Origin: JADJTT01 sp049306275
GTDB lineage: Bacteria; Bacteroidota; Bacteroidia; Chitinophagales; Saprospiraceae
Direction: 5' to 3'
Length of the DNA: 64,000 nucleotides
NCBI GenBank assembly: GCA_049306275.1
Contig: JBAQQB010000173.1
Location: 1 to 64,000, forward strand
Shown here: positions 52,888 to 60,838 of the stretch, one piece after another
Position numbering within the stretch: the first letter of the stretch is position 1
How the letters are laid out: each line of letters opens with the position of its first letter
Position numbers and translations under genes: made by a program
Notes under the pieces: generated by a model
What the model was told of the DNA's origin: nothing
Seen by the model: the letters and a program-made list of their open reading frames with translations, nothing else
The model's database searches: none

Positions 52888-54705
52888 CTAAATCCGAAAT
52901 ACCCCCCGCCAGACGATCAGCGAAAGATACTTGTAAACCCTGAAATTCTCCAGCGAGCCCGGAGGATTGAAAAACCGGTCAAACTCCTTGAGCAGCAATT
53001 TTTTATTGAATACGGCATCGTCCTGCTCTTCCAAATAGGTACGCACCAAAGGCCTCAACTGCGCCATCCAGGCGTTGTTGGGGGTCACGAGGCCCATCTT
53101 GTCCTTCCTTCCTGAAATAGCGGGCGGCAACAGCCCGGCGCAGGATTCCCGCAGCAACCATTTCCTGACGCCGTTGCGGATCTTGTAAGCGCCTGGTATC
53201 TGAAAAACAGCGTCCATCAGGGCCGCATCGTCGGAATAGGGGGTGCAGGTTTCCACGCCCGCCCAGGACGAGGCGCGGTCAACACATTTGAGCAGAAAGC
53301 TGAGCGGGCCGCCGAAATAGCCCTCCCCCAGCGCGTTATTGAGGGTTCTGGGGCTGGCTTTGAATGGCGGCGTCCAGTCGCCCGGCATATACCGGTTTTT
53401 CTGGCTCTCCAGGATATCCGGGTTGAGGTACCTCAGCTCAGGAAAATACCAGCGCTTGAAAAGGTGCTGCATGCCGCCCGGCAACCGGGGGATGCCCTCG
53501 TATTTCAGCCAGTAAGAAGCCCAATAGCTCCAGCTTTTCCAGACTGGCCCAAAGGCTTCCCATTCGGCAGACAGGGCTTTCCATTGGCCGCTCAACAGCA
53601 GATCGCGCCACAGGGGCGGGAGATGCGGCAAATGTCCCGCAAACATGGCATCAGCTCCCTGCCCGTCGAACAAAACCGGGATGCCCTCCTGCCGGGCCAT
53701 CCTGAAGAGGCAGTATTGGGAGTATGTACCCGCCGAAAAAGTGGGTGTATCCTGACTAAAAATAAAATCTTCAAGATCTTCTTTCAATCCCTCAATGGTC
53801 GGAAAAACCTGCAACCAGCGGGCTCCCAGGTGTTCTGCCATCTGCCCGGCCCACTCCTGCTCGCCGAATGCCTCCTCCCGGTAAGCGGCGGTCAGCGCCG
53901 TAAGCGGCGCGGCGCTCTCCTGCCTGATCAGCGCAGCCATGGTGGAGCTGTCGAGGCCCCCGCTGAGCAAAGTCGCTGGCGGCACGGCATGGTAAGCCAG
54001 GCGGCGGCTCACCGCTTTTTCGAGCTCACCCCTCACCGAGGCCAGCAAAATCTTTGCTTTTTCAGGCTCGAATACACCGCATTCCGGGTTGACTTCAGGG
54101 GAAAAATATGGCTTCTCCGTCAATCGCCCTGTTTCCAGATCGTAGTTCAGTTCATGCCCCTGCAAGACCTGCCTGATACCCCGGAAAAGCGTATTCCGGT
54201 TGGTATCGGCCTGGCTCAGCACGAAATAATCGAAAAGGGCGGCAGGGTCGAAACCGCGATCTACAAAGGGCAGTGAAAGGAGTAACTTGGGTTCGGAGGC
54301 GAAGGCGGCCCTTTCTCCGTCAGTCCAGTAATAGAGCGGCTTTACGCCCGTCCTGTCGCGCGCCATCCAGAGTCTTCCCGCCAGTTCATCGGCCAGCAAA
54401 AAGGACCAGCGGCCGTTCCATTGGCACAAAGCGCCACCGCCGCCGACGCGGTAAGCCGATTCCAAACATGCCTGCTCATCCGGATGTTCCAGGTCCTGAA
54501 GGTTGTAAATCGCGCCGTCCCACAGCAGCCGTCCTGACGCAGAAGGAAGGCCGTCAGGAGCCGCAAGGCCCATCCAAAGGCGGGGTTCCCGCCTGACGAC
54601 CTGTAGATTTTCCGGCCTGAACCATGGGTAGACCTGAAAAGCGCCCTCGCCCTCCTCAGGCTTGAGCCTTCCTTTCCTGTCGGTGATGGCGAGCCATCTG
54701 CTCAT
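52888..54705 (-). CDS. Asparagine-synthetase-like protein with degenerate glutaminase domain
   Basis: 605 residues. The N-terminal part has the glutamine amidotransferase class II fold (WDGAIYNLQDL, RWSFLLADELAGRLWMARDR, GVKPLYYWTDGERAAFASEP), but the protein begins MSRWLAITD and lacks the Cys at position 2 that cleaves glutamine. The synthetase domain has the PP-loop ATLLSGGLDSSTMAALI, the LFDGQGADAMFAGH region and a C-terminal helical part. It would use free ammonia or make another amide, as the asparagine-synthase-like enzymes of peptide and polysaccharide clusters do. Its neighbours (flippase, sulfotransferase) fit that. It overlaps the upstream gene by 4 bp. Confidence 0.85.
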   Translation of the reverse strand: MSRWLAITDRKGRLKPEEGEGAFQVYPWFRPENLQVVRREPRLWMGLAAPDGLPSASGRLLWDGAIYNLQDLEHPDEQACLESAYRVGGGGALCQWNGRWSFLLADELAGRLWMARDRTGVKPLYYWTDGERAAFASEPKLLLSLPFVDRGFDPAALFDYFVLSQADTNRNTLFRGIRQVLQGHELNYDLETGRLTEKPYFSPEVNPECGVFEPEKAKILLASVRGELEKAVSRRLAYHAVPPATLLSGGLDSSTMAALIRQESAAPLTALTAAYREEAFGEQEWAGQMAEHLGARWLQVFPTIEGLKEDLEDFIFSQDTPTFSAGTYSQYCLFRMARQEGIPVLFDGQGADAMFAGHLPHLPPLWRDLLLSGQWKALSAEWEAFGPVWKSWSYWASYWLKYEGIPRLPGGMQHLFKRWYFPELRYLNPDILESQKNRYMPGDWTPPFKASPRTLNNALGEGYFGGPLSFLLKCVDRASSWAGVETCTPYSDDAALMDAVFQIPGAYKIRNGVRKWLLRESCAGLLPPAISGRKDKMGLVTPNNAWMAQLRPLVRTYLEEQDDAVFNKKLLLKEFDRFFNPPGSLENFRVYKYLSLIVWRGVFRI

Positions 54706-56039
54706 GCTTCTTCTTCCTTGTCTTCGAATACGACGCCAAAATGGGCCAGCTCGGCCAGTACCGGTTCGTACACTTCTTTCATGACGGGAATGTGGACGCC
54801 CGGGGCCTGCACCTTGCCCTGGAGCAACAGCTTGGAGAAGACGCCCAGCGGCAACCCCACCAGCCTGGCCATGGCCGTTTCGTGCTCGTCCTCGCCTTTC
54901 ATAACGAGGGTTGAGATCAGTTTGCGGCGTTTCCTCTCCAACTCATACTCAAACTGGTGCTGCATGATGATCATGTCTTTGTCGGCTGGCCTGAGTTGCC
55001 ACTTTTTCAGCAACAAATCCTCCAAAATAAACGCCGGACTTGGATGTTGCAAAGCCGGAACGGGTTCGTTTCCGAACAATCCCAGCCACTCCATCTTGCG
55101 GATGGGCCCGGAATCCGGAGCGATGCCAAGCAGTTGCGCGACCCGCTCTTGCAAGGTCCCGCTGCCGCCTGCGGGCAGGTAGGATTCCAGCCAGTCGCTG
55201 TAGGTCCAGTTCGAGGCGCAATCCAGGGTATAGGAGGCATCGGTAAGCCCTAATTGCGCCAGCGCATCCCAGGCCTGGCAAAAGCCATCGGCCCGGATCG
55301 TGCCGCGCAGGAGTGTGGGAATATCCTGCAGTTCGTACAATTCGCGGTATGGGAGAGAATCCCGGTTGGCGTAGACCTCGTATTGGCCCAGCCCTTCCAC
55401 TTCAATGTTCCAAAACCGCTTGAACAGGCGGCTGTAGGGCAGGTACTTGATCAGGCCTTCTTCCAGGTACTGCGCGGTTCCCTGTCCGGCCAACACCACG
55501 TTGCGGGGGTTCCAGGTGAATTTGTAATGCCAGGGGTTGTCGTCGCTCTCCGGAGCGATCAGCCCGCCGGTGAAGGAGCGGAAGGCGAGCAATTTTCCGC
55601 CCTTTTCGCGGATCTCGTGGATCTTCTGCATGGCCGACATGTGGTCGATACCGGGGTCTAGCCCCATTTCCCCCATAAAGGTAAGCCCCTTTTCCCGTAC
55701 AACGGGATCGAGGTCTTTGAGGTCTTTGTTGAGATAGGAGGCGTTGACCAGGTGGCGTCCCAGGTGCACGCAGTCGCGGGCAGCCAGGATGTGGAGGTGC
55801 GGCGGCAGCAGGGAGATGACCAGGTCGGACTTTCTGACGAGTTCCTGCCGTTGCATCGTATCCAGCGCGTCAAGGTAAACCGCACGGCCATTGGGATGAT
55901 GGTTGACTTTCTCGTTAGCCAGGGCGATATCCGCATCGGCGACAGTTACGAACCAATTATGCTGCCTGGCTGTTTCAAGCGCATAATGGATCAGCACGGT
56001 GGCAGAGCGCCCTGCGCCCAATATGGTGATGTTCTTCAT
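54702..56039 (-). CDS. Saccharopine dehydrogenase-family protein (second copy)
   Basis: The start at 56039 (MKNITILGAGRSATVLIHYA) opens with the Rossmann GAGRSA motif. Further blocks: SLLPPHLHILAARDCVHLGR, NASYLNKDLKDLDPVVREKG and GLDPGIDHMSAMQKIHEIRE are typical of saccharopine reductase-type enzymes, and the C-terminal domain (Sacchrp_dh_C-like) follows. 445 residues is the usual length. Lysine metabolism is the family role; the co-directional asparagine-synthase-like gene overlaps it by 4 bp, so a role in that cluster is possible. It differs from the shorter enzyme at 42712-43923. Confidence 0.85.
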   Translation of the reverse strand: MKNITILGAGRSATVLIHYALETARQHNWFVTVADADIALANEKVNHHPNGRAVYLDALDTMQRQELVRKSDLVISLLPPHLHILAARDCVHLGRHLVNASYLNKDLKDLDPVVREKGLTFMGEMGLDPGIDHMSAMQKIHEIREKGGKLLAFRSFTGGLIAPESDDNPWHYKFTWNPRNVVLAGQGTAQYLEEGLIKYLPYSRLFKRFWNIEVEGLGQYEVYANRDSLPYRELYELQDIPTLLRGTIRADGFCQAWDALAQLGLTDASYTLDCASNWTYSDWLESYLPAGGSGTLQERVAQLLGIAPDSGPIRKMEWLGLFGNEPVPALQHPSPAFILEDLLLKKWQLRPADKDMIIMQHQFEYELERKRRKLISTLVMKGEDEHETAMARLVGLPLGVFSKLLLQGKVQAPGVHIPVMKEVYEPVLAELAHFGVVFEDKEEEA

Positions 56040-56058
56040 GATAAAAGCGGGTTCATTC

Positions 56059-56089
56059 TTGTTGAGGCGAAAGATAGCAAGTATCTTGG
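56059..56089 (+). promoter_or_regulatory. Promoter giving a near-leaderless cytidine deaminase mRNA
   Basis: TTG at 56059-56061 and TATCTTGG at 56082-56089 are 20 bp apart. The ATG of the gene starts at 56094, only four bases after the -7 box, so the transcript would begin at or within a few bases of the start codon. Confidence 0.45.
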
Positions 56090-56093
56090 CAAA

Positions 56094-56576
56094 ATGAAAA
56101 AGGAACAATTCCAGGCGACATACGAGGTATACGAATCAGCAGCAGAGCTGCCGGAAACCGATTCCAGTTTGCTGCGCAAAGCCGGGGAGGTATTGGAGAA
56201 CGCCTATGCCCCCTACTCCCATTTCCACGTCGGAGCCGCATTGTTGCTGGAAAACGGGGAAATTGTTACAGGGAGCAACCAGGAAAATGCCTCTTTCCCC
56301 CTCGCTCTTTGCGCCGAACGCGTGGCGCTATCCGCTGTTGAGAGCCGGTTCCCCGGCGCCAGGGTACTGGCAATGGCCATTGCGGTCAGGTATGAAAAAA
56401 GAAAAGTGGAGCGCCCTGCGGCGCCCTGCGGCGCCTGCCGGCAAGTGATAGTAGAAAAAGAATGGCGCCAGCAAAATCCCATGCGAATCATTTTACAGGG
56501 CGAATCGGGCCCCGTCCTCATCTTCTCCTCCTGCCGCGACCTGCTTCCCCTGACCTTCGATCCGGATTATTTGTAA
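56094..56576 (+). CDS. cdd: Cytidine deaminase
   Basis: The start at 56094 is chosen because the frame upstream overlaps a divergent gene and the protein then has the normal length of 160 residues. The family blocks are AYAPYSHFHVGAALLLENGE, TGSNQENASFPLALCAERVA with the zinc Cys and catalytic Glu, and PCGACRQVIVE with two zinc Cys. It deaminates cytidine and deoxycytidine in pyrimidine salvage. Its 3' end overlaps that of kdsB by 10 bp tail to tail. Confidence 0.93.
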   Translation: MKKEQFQATYEVYESAAELPETDSSLLRKAGEVLENAYAPYSHFHVGAALLLENGEIVTGSNQENASFPLALCAERVALSAVESRFPGARVLAMAIAVRYEKRKVERPAAPCGACRQVIVEKEWRQQNPMRIILQGESGPVLIFSSCRDLLPLTFDPDYL

Positions 56577-57316
56577 AGCATCTTTTCAGCCGCCTCCAGG
56601 TCTTCCGGCGTATCGATGCCAATGGATTGGTAAGCCGTGACCCCAACCGCGATGGAATAGCCGTTTTCCAACCAGCGAAGCTGCTCCAGCGACTCTGCCT
56701 GCTCCAACGGGCTGGGTTGAAGTTTCGCCAGTTCTGTCAACACCCTGGCTTTAAACCCGTAGATGCCGATATGCTGGAGGTAGGGAAAACCTGCCAACCA
56801 CGCTGATGTCTCTTTTCCTCGTTGAAAAGGAGCGGGATGGCGGGTAAAATAGAGCGCCTTGCCGTTTTGCCCCACGACAGCCTTGACCACGTTCGGGTTG
56901 AACAGCGATGCTTCATCGTTGATTTCCCTGGCAAGAGTAGCGATATCCGGCGATGCGGCCTCCTGTAAAAGGCCGGCAAGCAGGTTGATCGCCGCGGGGT
57001 CGATAAAGGGTTCGTCGCCCTGGATGTTAATGGCAAAATCCCAGTTTTCGACTCCCATCTTCAACAATACTTCTGCGCAGCGATCGGTGCCGCTTGGATG
57101 GTCTGGCCTGGTCATGACGACATGGCCGCCGAAGGAAAAGACACATTCGGCGATACGGTCGTCGTCTGTTGCAACAATCACCGCATCGAGTGCGTTGGAT
57201 TCCCGGGCGCGTTCCCAAACCCATTGTATGATGGGCTTCCCGCCCAGCAAGGCCAGGGGTTTTCCGGGGAAGCGGGTGGAAGCAAAACGTGCTGGAATGA
57301 TCCCGAGAGTTTTCAT
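56567..57316 (-). CDS. kdsB: 3-deoxy-manno-octulosonate cytidylyltransferase
   Basis: 249 residues, standard length. It opens with MKTLGIIPARFASTRFPGKP, the nucleotide-binding signature, followed by GGKPIIQWVWERA, VIVATDDDRIAECVFSFGG, TRPDHPSGTDRCAEVL and NIQGDEPFIDP. It makes CMP-Kdo for lipopolysaccharide core synthesis in the cytoplasm. The gene stands alone, convergent with cdd and divergent from the LysM gene. Confidence 0.97.
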   Translation of the reverse strand: MKTLGIIPARFASTRFPGKPLALLGGKPIIQWVWERARESNALDAVIVATDDDRIAECVFSFGGHVVMTRPDHPSGTDRCAEVLLKMGVENWDFAINIQGDEPFIDPAAINLLAGLLQEAASPDIATLAREINDEASLFNPNVVKAVVGQNGKALYFTRHPAPFQRGKETSAWLAGFPYLQHIGIYGFKARVLTELAKLQPSPLEQAESLEQLRWLENGYSIAVGVTAYQSIGIDTPEDLEAAEKMLYK

Positions 57317-57323
57317 ATTTTTG
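57316..57323 (+). promoter_or_regulatory. -7 box of the LysM gene
   Basis: TATTTTTG matches the TAnnTTTG consensus exactly and lies 52 bp before the start codon. A CTG rather than TTG is found 21 bp upstream, so the -33 element is weak. Confidence 0.4.
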
Positions 57324-57375
57324 CAGCGAAAAACATACAGCAGAAAACGGACATGCCAGGAAAAACTTTGATGTT

Positions 57376-58227
57376 ATGAAAGCAAGGACCTTGTTGATTG
57401 CAGCCTGGCTCTTTTCACCTATAGCCCTGCTAGCCACAGGCGACAGCCTGCGTTACCTGACGCCGAAAGATACGATTTTTCTCTACCTCTCCGGTGGGGA
57501 AAAGATTTTCGAACACCGGCTGGAGCGCAAGCAAACGCTCTTCTCCATGGCCAAATTTTACGGCCTGACGCTCGAAGAGCTCTATTTCTACAACCCTGAA
57601 TTTACCGGCCACGGCCCGCAGCCAGGGCAGGCCATCCGCATCCCCATTCCCAACCGTGCGATTTTGCGGTATTACCCGCCCCATTTTTCCAGAAAGGAAT
57701 ACGTGCCGGTGTGTTATGTTGTGCAACCAGGTGAAACACTCTACCGCATCAGCAAGGAATACTTCAAAATGCCCATAGACACGATCATGCGGCGCAACCA
57801 CATGACCGGCAACCAGCTCAAGACAGGCCAGCAACTGCACATCGGCTGGATGAGCATCCACGGCATACCCGACTCGCTGCGGGTGAGCGGCGGAATCATG
57901 GGAGGCCTCAATGCCGACCTGGCGAAGGTTTACCACAACGACCATCTCGCGAAAAAGGAATACACCCAGCAAGGGGCAGCACACTGGAACAAGGACGACA
58001 AGCTCAACACCGGCGGCGGCCTCTATGCCCTGCACAACGACGCGCCCCCGCAATCCGTCATCGCCGTCACCAACCCTATGACCCGCCGCACCATTTACGT
58101 AAAAGTACTGGGCAAAATACCCGACTGGTATGAGCAAAAAGTACTGGTGGTGCTCTCCCCTGCGGGCGCGCAGGCGCTCGGGGCCATCGATCCCAACTTC
58201 TTCGTGCAGATCAAGTATTTGAAATAA
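57376..58227 (+). CDS. LysM protein with RlpA-like double-psi barrel domain
   Basis: A signal peptide (LFSPIALLATG) is followed by two LysM repeats: about residues 48-95 (LERKQTLFSMAKFYGLTLEE) and about 115-160 (YVVQPGETLYRISKEYFKMP). The C-terminal 85 residues (QQGAAHWNKD, YALHNDAPPQSVIAVTNPMT, VVLSPAGAQALGAIDP) resemble the double-psi beta-barrel of RlpA-type lytic transglycosylases. Binding to peptidoglycan in the periplasm is expected; the catalytic Asp of RlpA is not obvious, so activity is uncertain. Cystathionine beta-synthase follows after 10 bp. Confidence 0.85.
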   Translation: MKARTLLIAAWLFSPIALLATGDSLRYLTPKDTIFLYLSGGEKIFEHRLERKQTLFSMAKFYGLTLEELYFYNPEFTGHGPQPGQAIRIPIPNRAILRYYPPHFSRKEYVPVCYVVQPGETLYRISKEYFKMPIDTIMRRNHMTGNQLKTGQQLHIGWMSIHGIPDSLRVSGGIMGGLNADLAKVYHNDHLAKKEYTQQGAAHWNKDDKLNTGGGLYALHNDAPPQSVIAVTNPMTRRTIYVKVLGKIPDWYEQKVLVVLSPAGAQALGAIDPNFFVQIKYLK

Positions 58228-58237
58228 TCAGAGCAAT

Positions 58238-59596
58238 ATGCAATATCACAAAACCATTCTCGAAACCATTGGCAACACGCCCCTCATCCAGCTCAACAAG
58301 GTGGTGGAAGGGCTGCCTTGCCTGGTTTTGTTGAAAAATGAAACATTCAACCCCGGCCATTCCATCAAGGACCGGATGGCCCTGAAGATGCTGGAAGACG
58401 CCGAAAAAAGAGGCGACATCAAACCGGGAGGCACCATCATCGAATGCACCTCCGGCAACACCGGTATGGGCCTCGCCATCGCCGCCTGCGTGAAAGGCTA
58501 TCGCTGCATTTTCACCACCAGCGACAAGCAATCAAAAGAAAAGATCGACCTGCTCAAGGCCCTGGGCGCGGAAGTGATCGTCTGCCCCACCAACGTTGAG
58601 CCCGACGACCCCCGCTCCTACTACTCGGTAGCCCGCAAACTCAGCGGCGAGATCGCCAACTCCTACTGGAGCAACCAATACGACAACCTCTCCAACAGGC
58701 AAGCTCACTACGAATCGACCGGCCCGGAGATCTGGGCGCAAACCGATGGCAAAGTCACTCACCTGGTCGTAGGCGTAGGCACCGGAGGCACCATTTCCGG
58801 TACCGGCCGCTACCTGAAGGAGAAAAACCCGGATATCAAAGTATGGGGCGTCGACACCTATGGTTCGGTCTTCAAGAAATACCACGAAACCGGTGTTTTT
58901 GACGAAAAAGAAATCTATCCCTACATCACCGAAGGCATCGGCGAAGACATCCTGCCCGCCAACGTCGACTTCAGCATCATCGACCATTTCGAAAAGGTGA
59001 CGGATAAAGACGGCGCCGTCATGGCCCGGCGCCTGGCGCGCGAGGAAGGCATGCTGCTGGGCTACTCGGCCGGCTCTGCCGTCGCAGGACTGATACAGCT
59101 CAAAGACCGCCTCAAACCGGACGACGTCGTGGTGGTGGTCATCCACGACCACGGTAGCCGCTACGTAGGCAAGGTCTACAACGACGACTGGATGCGCGAC
59201 AGAGGTTTTCTCGAAATGGAGATCCGCGTCAAAGACATCATCCGGCAAAAACAGGACAAGCGGTTTTTGTCCATCCAGGAAAACGAGACAGTCCGCAAGG
59301 CCTTTGAAACCATGAAATCACAGGATTTCTCCCAGATGCCCGTCATGCGCGGCGAGGAGATCGTGGGGTCCATTACCGAATCGAGGGTGCTGGCCTATCT
59401 GCTCGACAATCCGCTGCAAAATGCAGAAGCGCCCGTCAGCGCGATCATGGGCGCTCCCTTCCCCGTAGTCGAAGAATCGCTTGCAGTAAGCCAGCTGCGC
59501 AACTACCTAGACAAGAATATCCCCGCTGTGATGGCAAGGGATAAGGCTGGGGAGTATCATATTGTGTCGCAGTGGGATATTATTAGGGTAATTTAG
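58238..59596 (+). CDS. Cystathionine beta-synthase
   Basis: 452 residues. The PLP domain has IGNTPLIQLNKVVEGLP, NPGHSIKDRMALKMLEDAE with the PLP lysine, TSGNTGMGLAIAACVKG and GVGTGGTISGTGRYLKE. Two CBS domains follow from about residue 335 (KRFLSIQENETVRKAFETMK, MPVMRGEEIVGSITESRVL), absent in cysteine synthases, which favours cystathionine beta-synthase. It condenses serine (or O-acetylserine) with homocysteine. The usual GGS of the PLP loop reads GHS here. The gene is 10 bp behind the LysM gene and ends in a long inverted repeat. Confidence 0.9.
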   Translation: MQYHKTILETIGNTPLIQLNKVVEGLPCLVLLKNETFNPGHSIKDRMALKMLEDAEKRGDIKPGGTIIECTSGNTGMGLAIAACVKGYRCIFTTSDKQSKEKIDLLKALGAEVIVCPTNVEPDDPRSYYSVARKLSGEIANSYWSNQYDNLSNRQAHYESTGPEIWAQTDGKVTHLVVGVGTGGTISGTGRYLKEKNPDIKVWGVDTYGSVFKKYHETGVFDEKEIYPYITEGIGEDILPANVDFSIIDHFEKVTDKDGAVMARRLAREEGMLLGYSAGSAVAGLIQLKDRLKPDDVVVVVIHDHGSRYVGKVYNDDWMRDRGFLEMEIRVKDIIRQKQDKRFLSIQENETVRKAFETMKSQDFSQMPVMRGEEIVGSITESRVLAYLLDNPLQNAEAPVSAIMGAPFPVVEESLAVSQLRNYLDKNIPAVMARDKAGEYHIVSQWDIIRVI

Positions 59597-59688
59597 TTGA
59601 GAGTGGAGAGTGGAGAGTGAAGTGAGGCCGAGGCAACGAAGTTGCCTCGCGGGCACTCCACTCTCCACTCTCCACTCTCAACTAAATT
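59590..59688. repeat. 30-bp perfect inverted repeat with GAGAGTGG words and inner hairpin
   Basis: Outer arms 59590-59619 and 59659-59688 are exact reverse complements (AATTTAGTTGAGAGTGGAGA then GTGGAGAGTG). Within the loop GAGGCAAC (59630-59637) and GTTGCCTC (59641-59648) form a second stem. The element fills the gap between two convergent genes, overlaps the last codons of the first and the stop of the second, and would end transcription from both. Confidence 0.9.
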
Positions 59689-60532
59689 AAAATAATTCAA
59701 TCTGATTCCTCACCAGCTCCACATTTCCCGCCCTGCGGTTGTTTTCCAGCGGTTCGGGCGGAAGTACGCGGCGGATGACGCGCAATTTGTGTGAGTATTG
59801 CTGTGCCTGTTCGTCGAAGATGCCATAGTGGTCGAGCCGGTCGATGCGCACTGAGCCAAAGGCATGGAGGATTTGCTGGTTTTGGAGAATGATGCCCACA
59901 TGGTCTACCCTGCCCTTCCTGTCTTCGAAGAAGGCCAGGTCGCCCGGGCGTGCTTCTTCCACAAAATCTACGGTATCTCCTTGTATCACCTGCTGGTGGG
60001 GTTCGCGGTGCAGGGAAACGCCGACGATTCGGTAAACCACCTGCGTAAGTCCTCCGCTGTCGATGCCAAGCGGAGAGCGGCCGCCGGGTTGAACGGGCGC
60101 AAACAGAAAGCGCTGGGCGATCTTGAGCACCATAGAGCTGGAAGCCCGCAAGTCGGAGGGGAAAACGGCCAGGCCGCTGAAAGTATAGGTCTTACCCGCC
60201 AATTTGAATTGCATGCCATCGAAATTGGGCAAGCGGGCGCCAAGCGAGATCGGGATGTAGGAATTCTCCGACATTACCGGATGAAGCAGGTCGAGGCAAT
60301 AAGCGTAGTGCTGCTGGTAGAGGTGAAACTCCGATGGCGTGATCTCCATCAACTGGTTGGACTGCACCCAGCCCACCGTGTCGTCGGCGATACAGCGCAC
60401 ACGGGTCCAGGCCTTGCCGTTGCGATCGAGCAGTTCCAACAACTCACCGAACAATAATTGCGTCAATTGCTCGCCCTTCTCCTGGGGGCTGGAGCGCACG
60501 GGAACCACGCTGTAGGGACAAATAAAGTGCAT
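59687..60532 (-). CDS. NlpC/P60-type protein with SH3 domains, catalytic Cys replaced
   Basis: A start at 60532 (MHFICPYSVVPVRSSPQEKG) is preferred over one five codons earlier because homologues open with two SH3-like domains of this kind. The C-terminal NlpC/P60 domain is recognised by LTQVVYRIVGVSLHREPHQQ, EEARPGDLAFFEDRKGRVDH-VGIIL with the His, and ILHAFGSVRIDRL. The nucleophile motif, usually DCSG, reads GIDSGGLTQ, so the Cys is Ser. No signal peptide is visible. The protein may bind cell-wall peptides without cleaving them; a Ser-based reaction is less likely. Confidence 0.85.
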   Translation of the reverse strand: MHFICPYSVVPVRSSPQEKGEQLTQLLFGELLELLDRNGKAWTRVRCIADDTVGWVQSNQLMEITPSEFHLYQQHYAYCLDLLHPVMSENSYIPISLGARLPNFDGMQFKLAGKTYTFSGLAVFPSDLRASSSMVLKIAQRFLFAPVQPGGRSPLGIDSGGLTQVVYRIVGVSLHREPHQQVIQGDTVDFVEEARPGDLAFFEDRKGRVDHVGIILQNQQILHAFGSVRIDRLDHYGIFDEQAQQYSHKLRVIRRVLPPEPLENNRRAGNVELVRNQIELF

Positions 60533-60644
60533 GCCTTGACTAGTCAATAAGTTTCAAAAATAGCAAAACTTTCGAGGGTTTCGACCGGGACCGTTACTTT
60601 TTGTCCATTCGGGGTCTATTTCCAAAATTTCAATCCCTCAAAAA

Positions 60645-60752
60645 ATGAAAAAAATTGACTGGCCTCTCGTACTACTCATCGGACTCGCAGCCCTCGGCGT
60701 GTTGATTATTCTGGGAATGCTCATTGCCATACCATTATTTTTTCTGACCTGA
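60645..60752 (+). CDS. 35-residue single-helix membrane peptide
   Basis: The frame MKKIDWPLVLLIGLAALGVL followed by IILGMLIAIPLFFLT ends at TGA 60750-60752. It has a positive N-terminus (KK) and one long hydrophobic helix, the normal make-up of small inner-membrane peptides. It stands between two divergent genes, 92 bp from the plus-strand gene behind it. An A-rich stretch precedes the start but no Shine-Dalgarno site, as usual here. Confidence 0.5.
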   Translation: MKKIDWPLVLLIGLAALGVLIILGMLIAIPLFFLT

Positions 60753-60838
60753 TTGCCTGTCCGATTATCATTCTGATCTTTTGGAAAAAAGTGGTACATT
60801 AGCAGGCACATTGAGAAATATCCAATTAACCCCTCGCC

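Noticed and set aside
55752..56093. Upstream extension of cytidine deaminase to 274 residues
   Set aside because: The extension lies opposite the saccharopine dehydrogenase gene, and cytidine deaminases of this type are about 160 residues.
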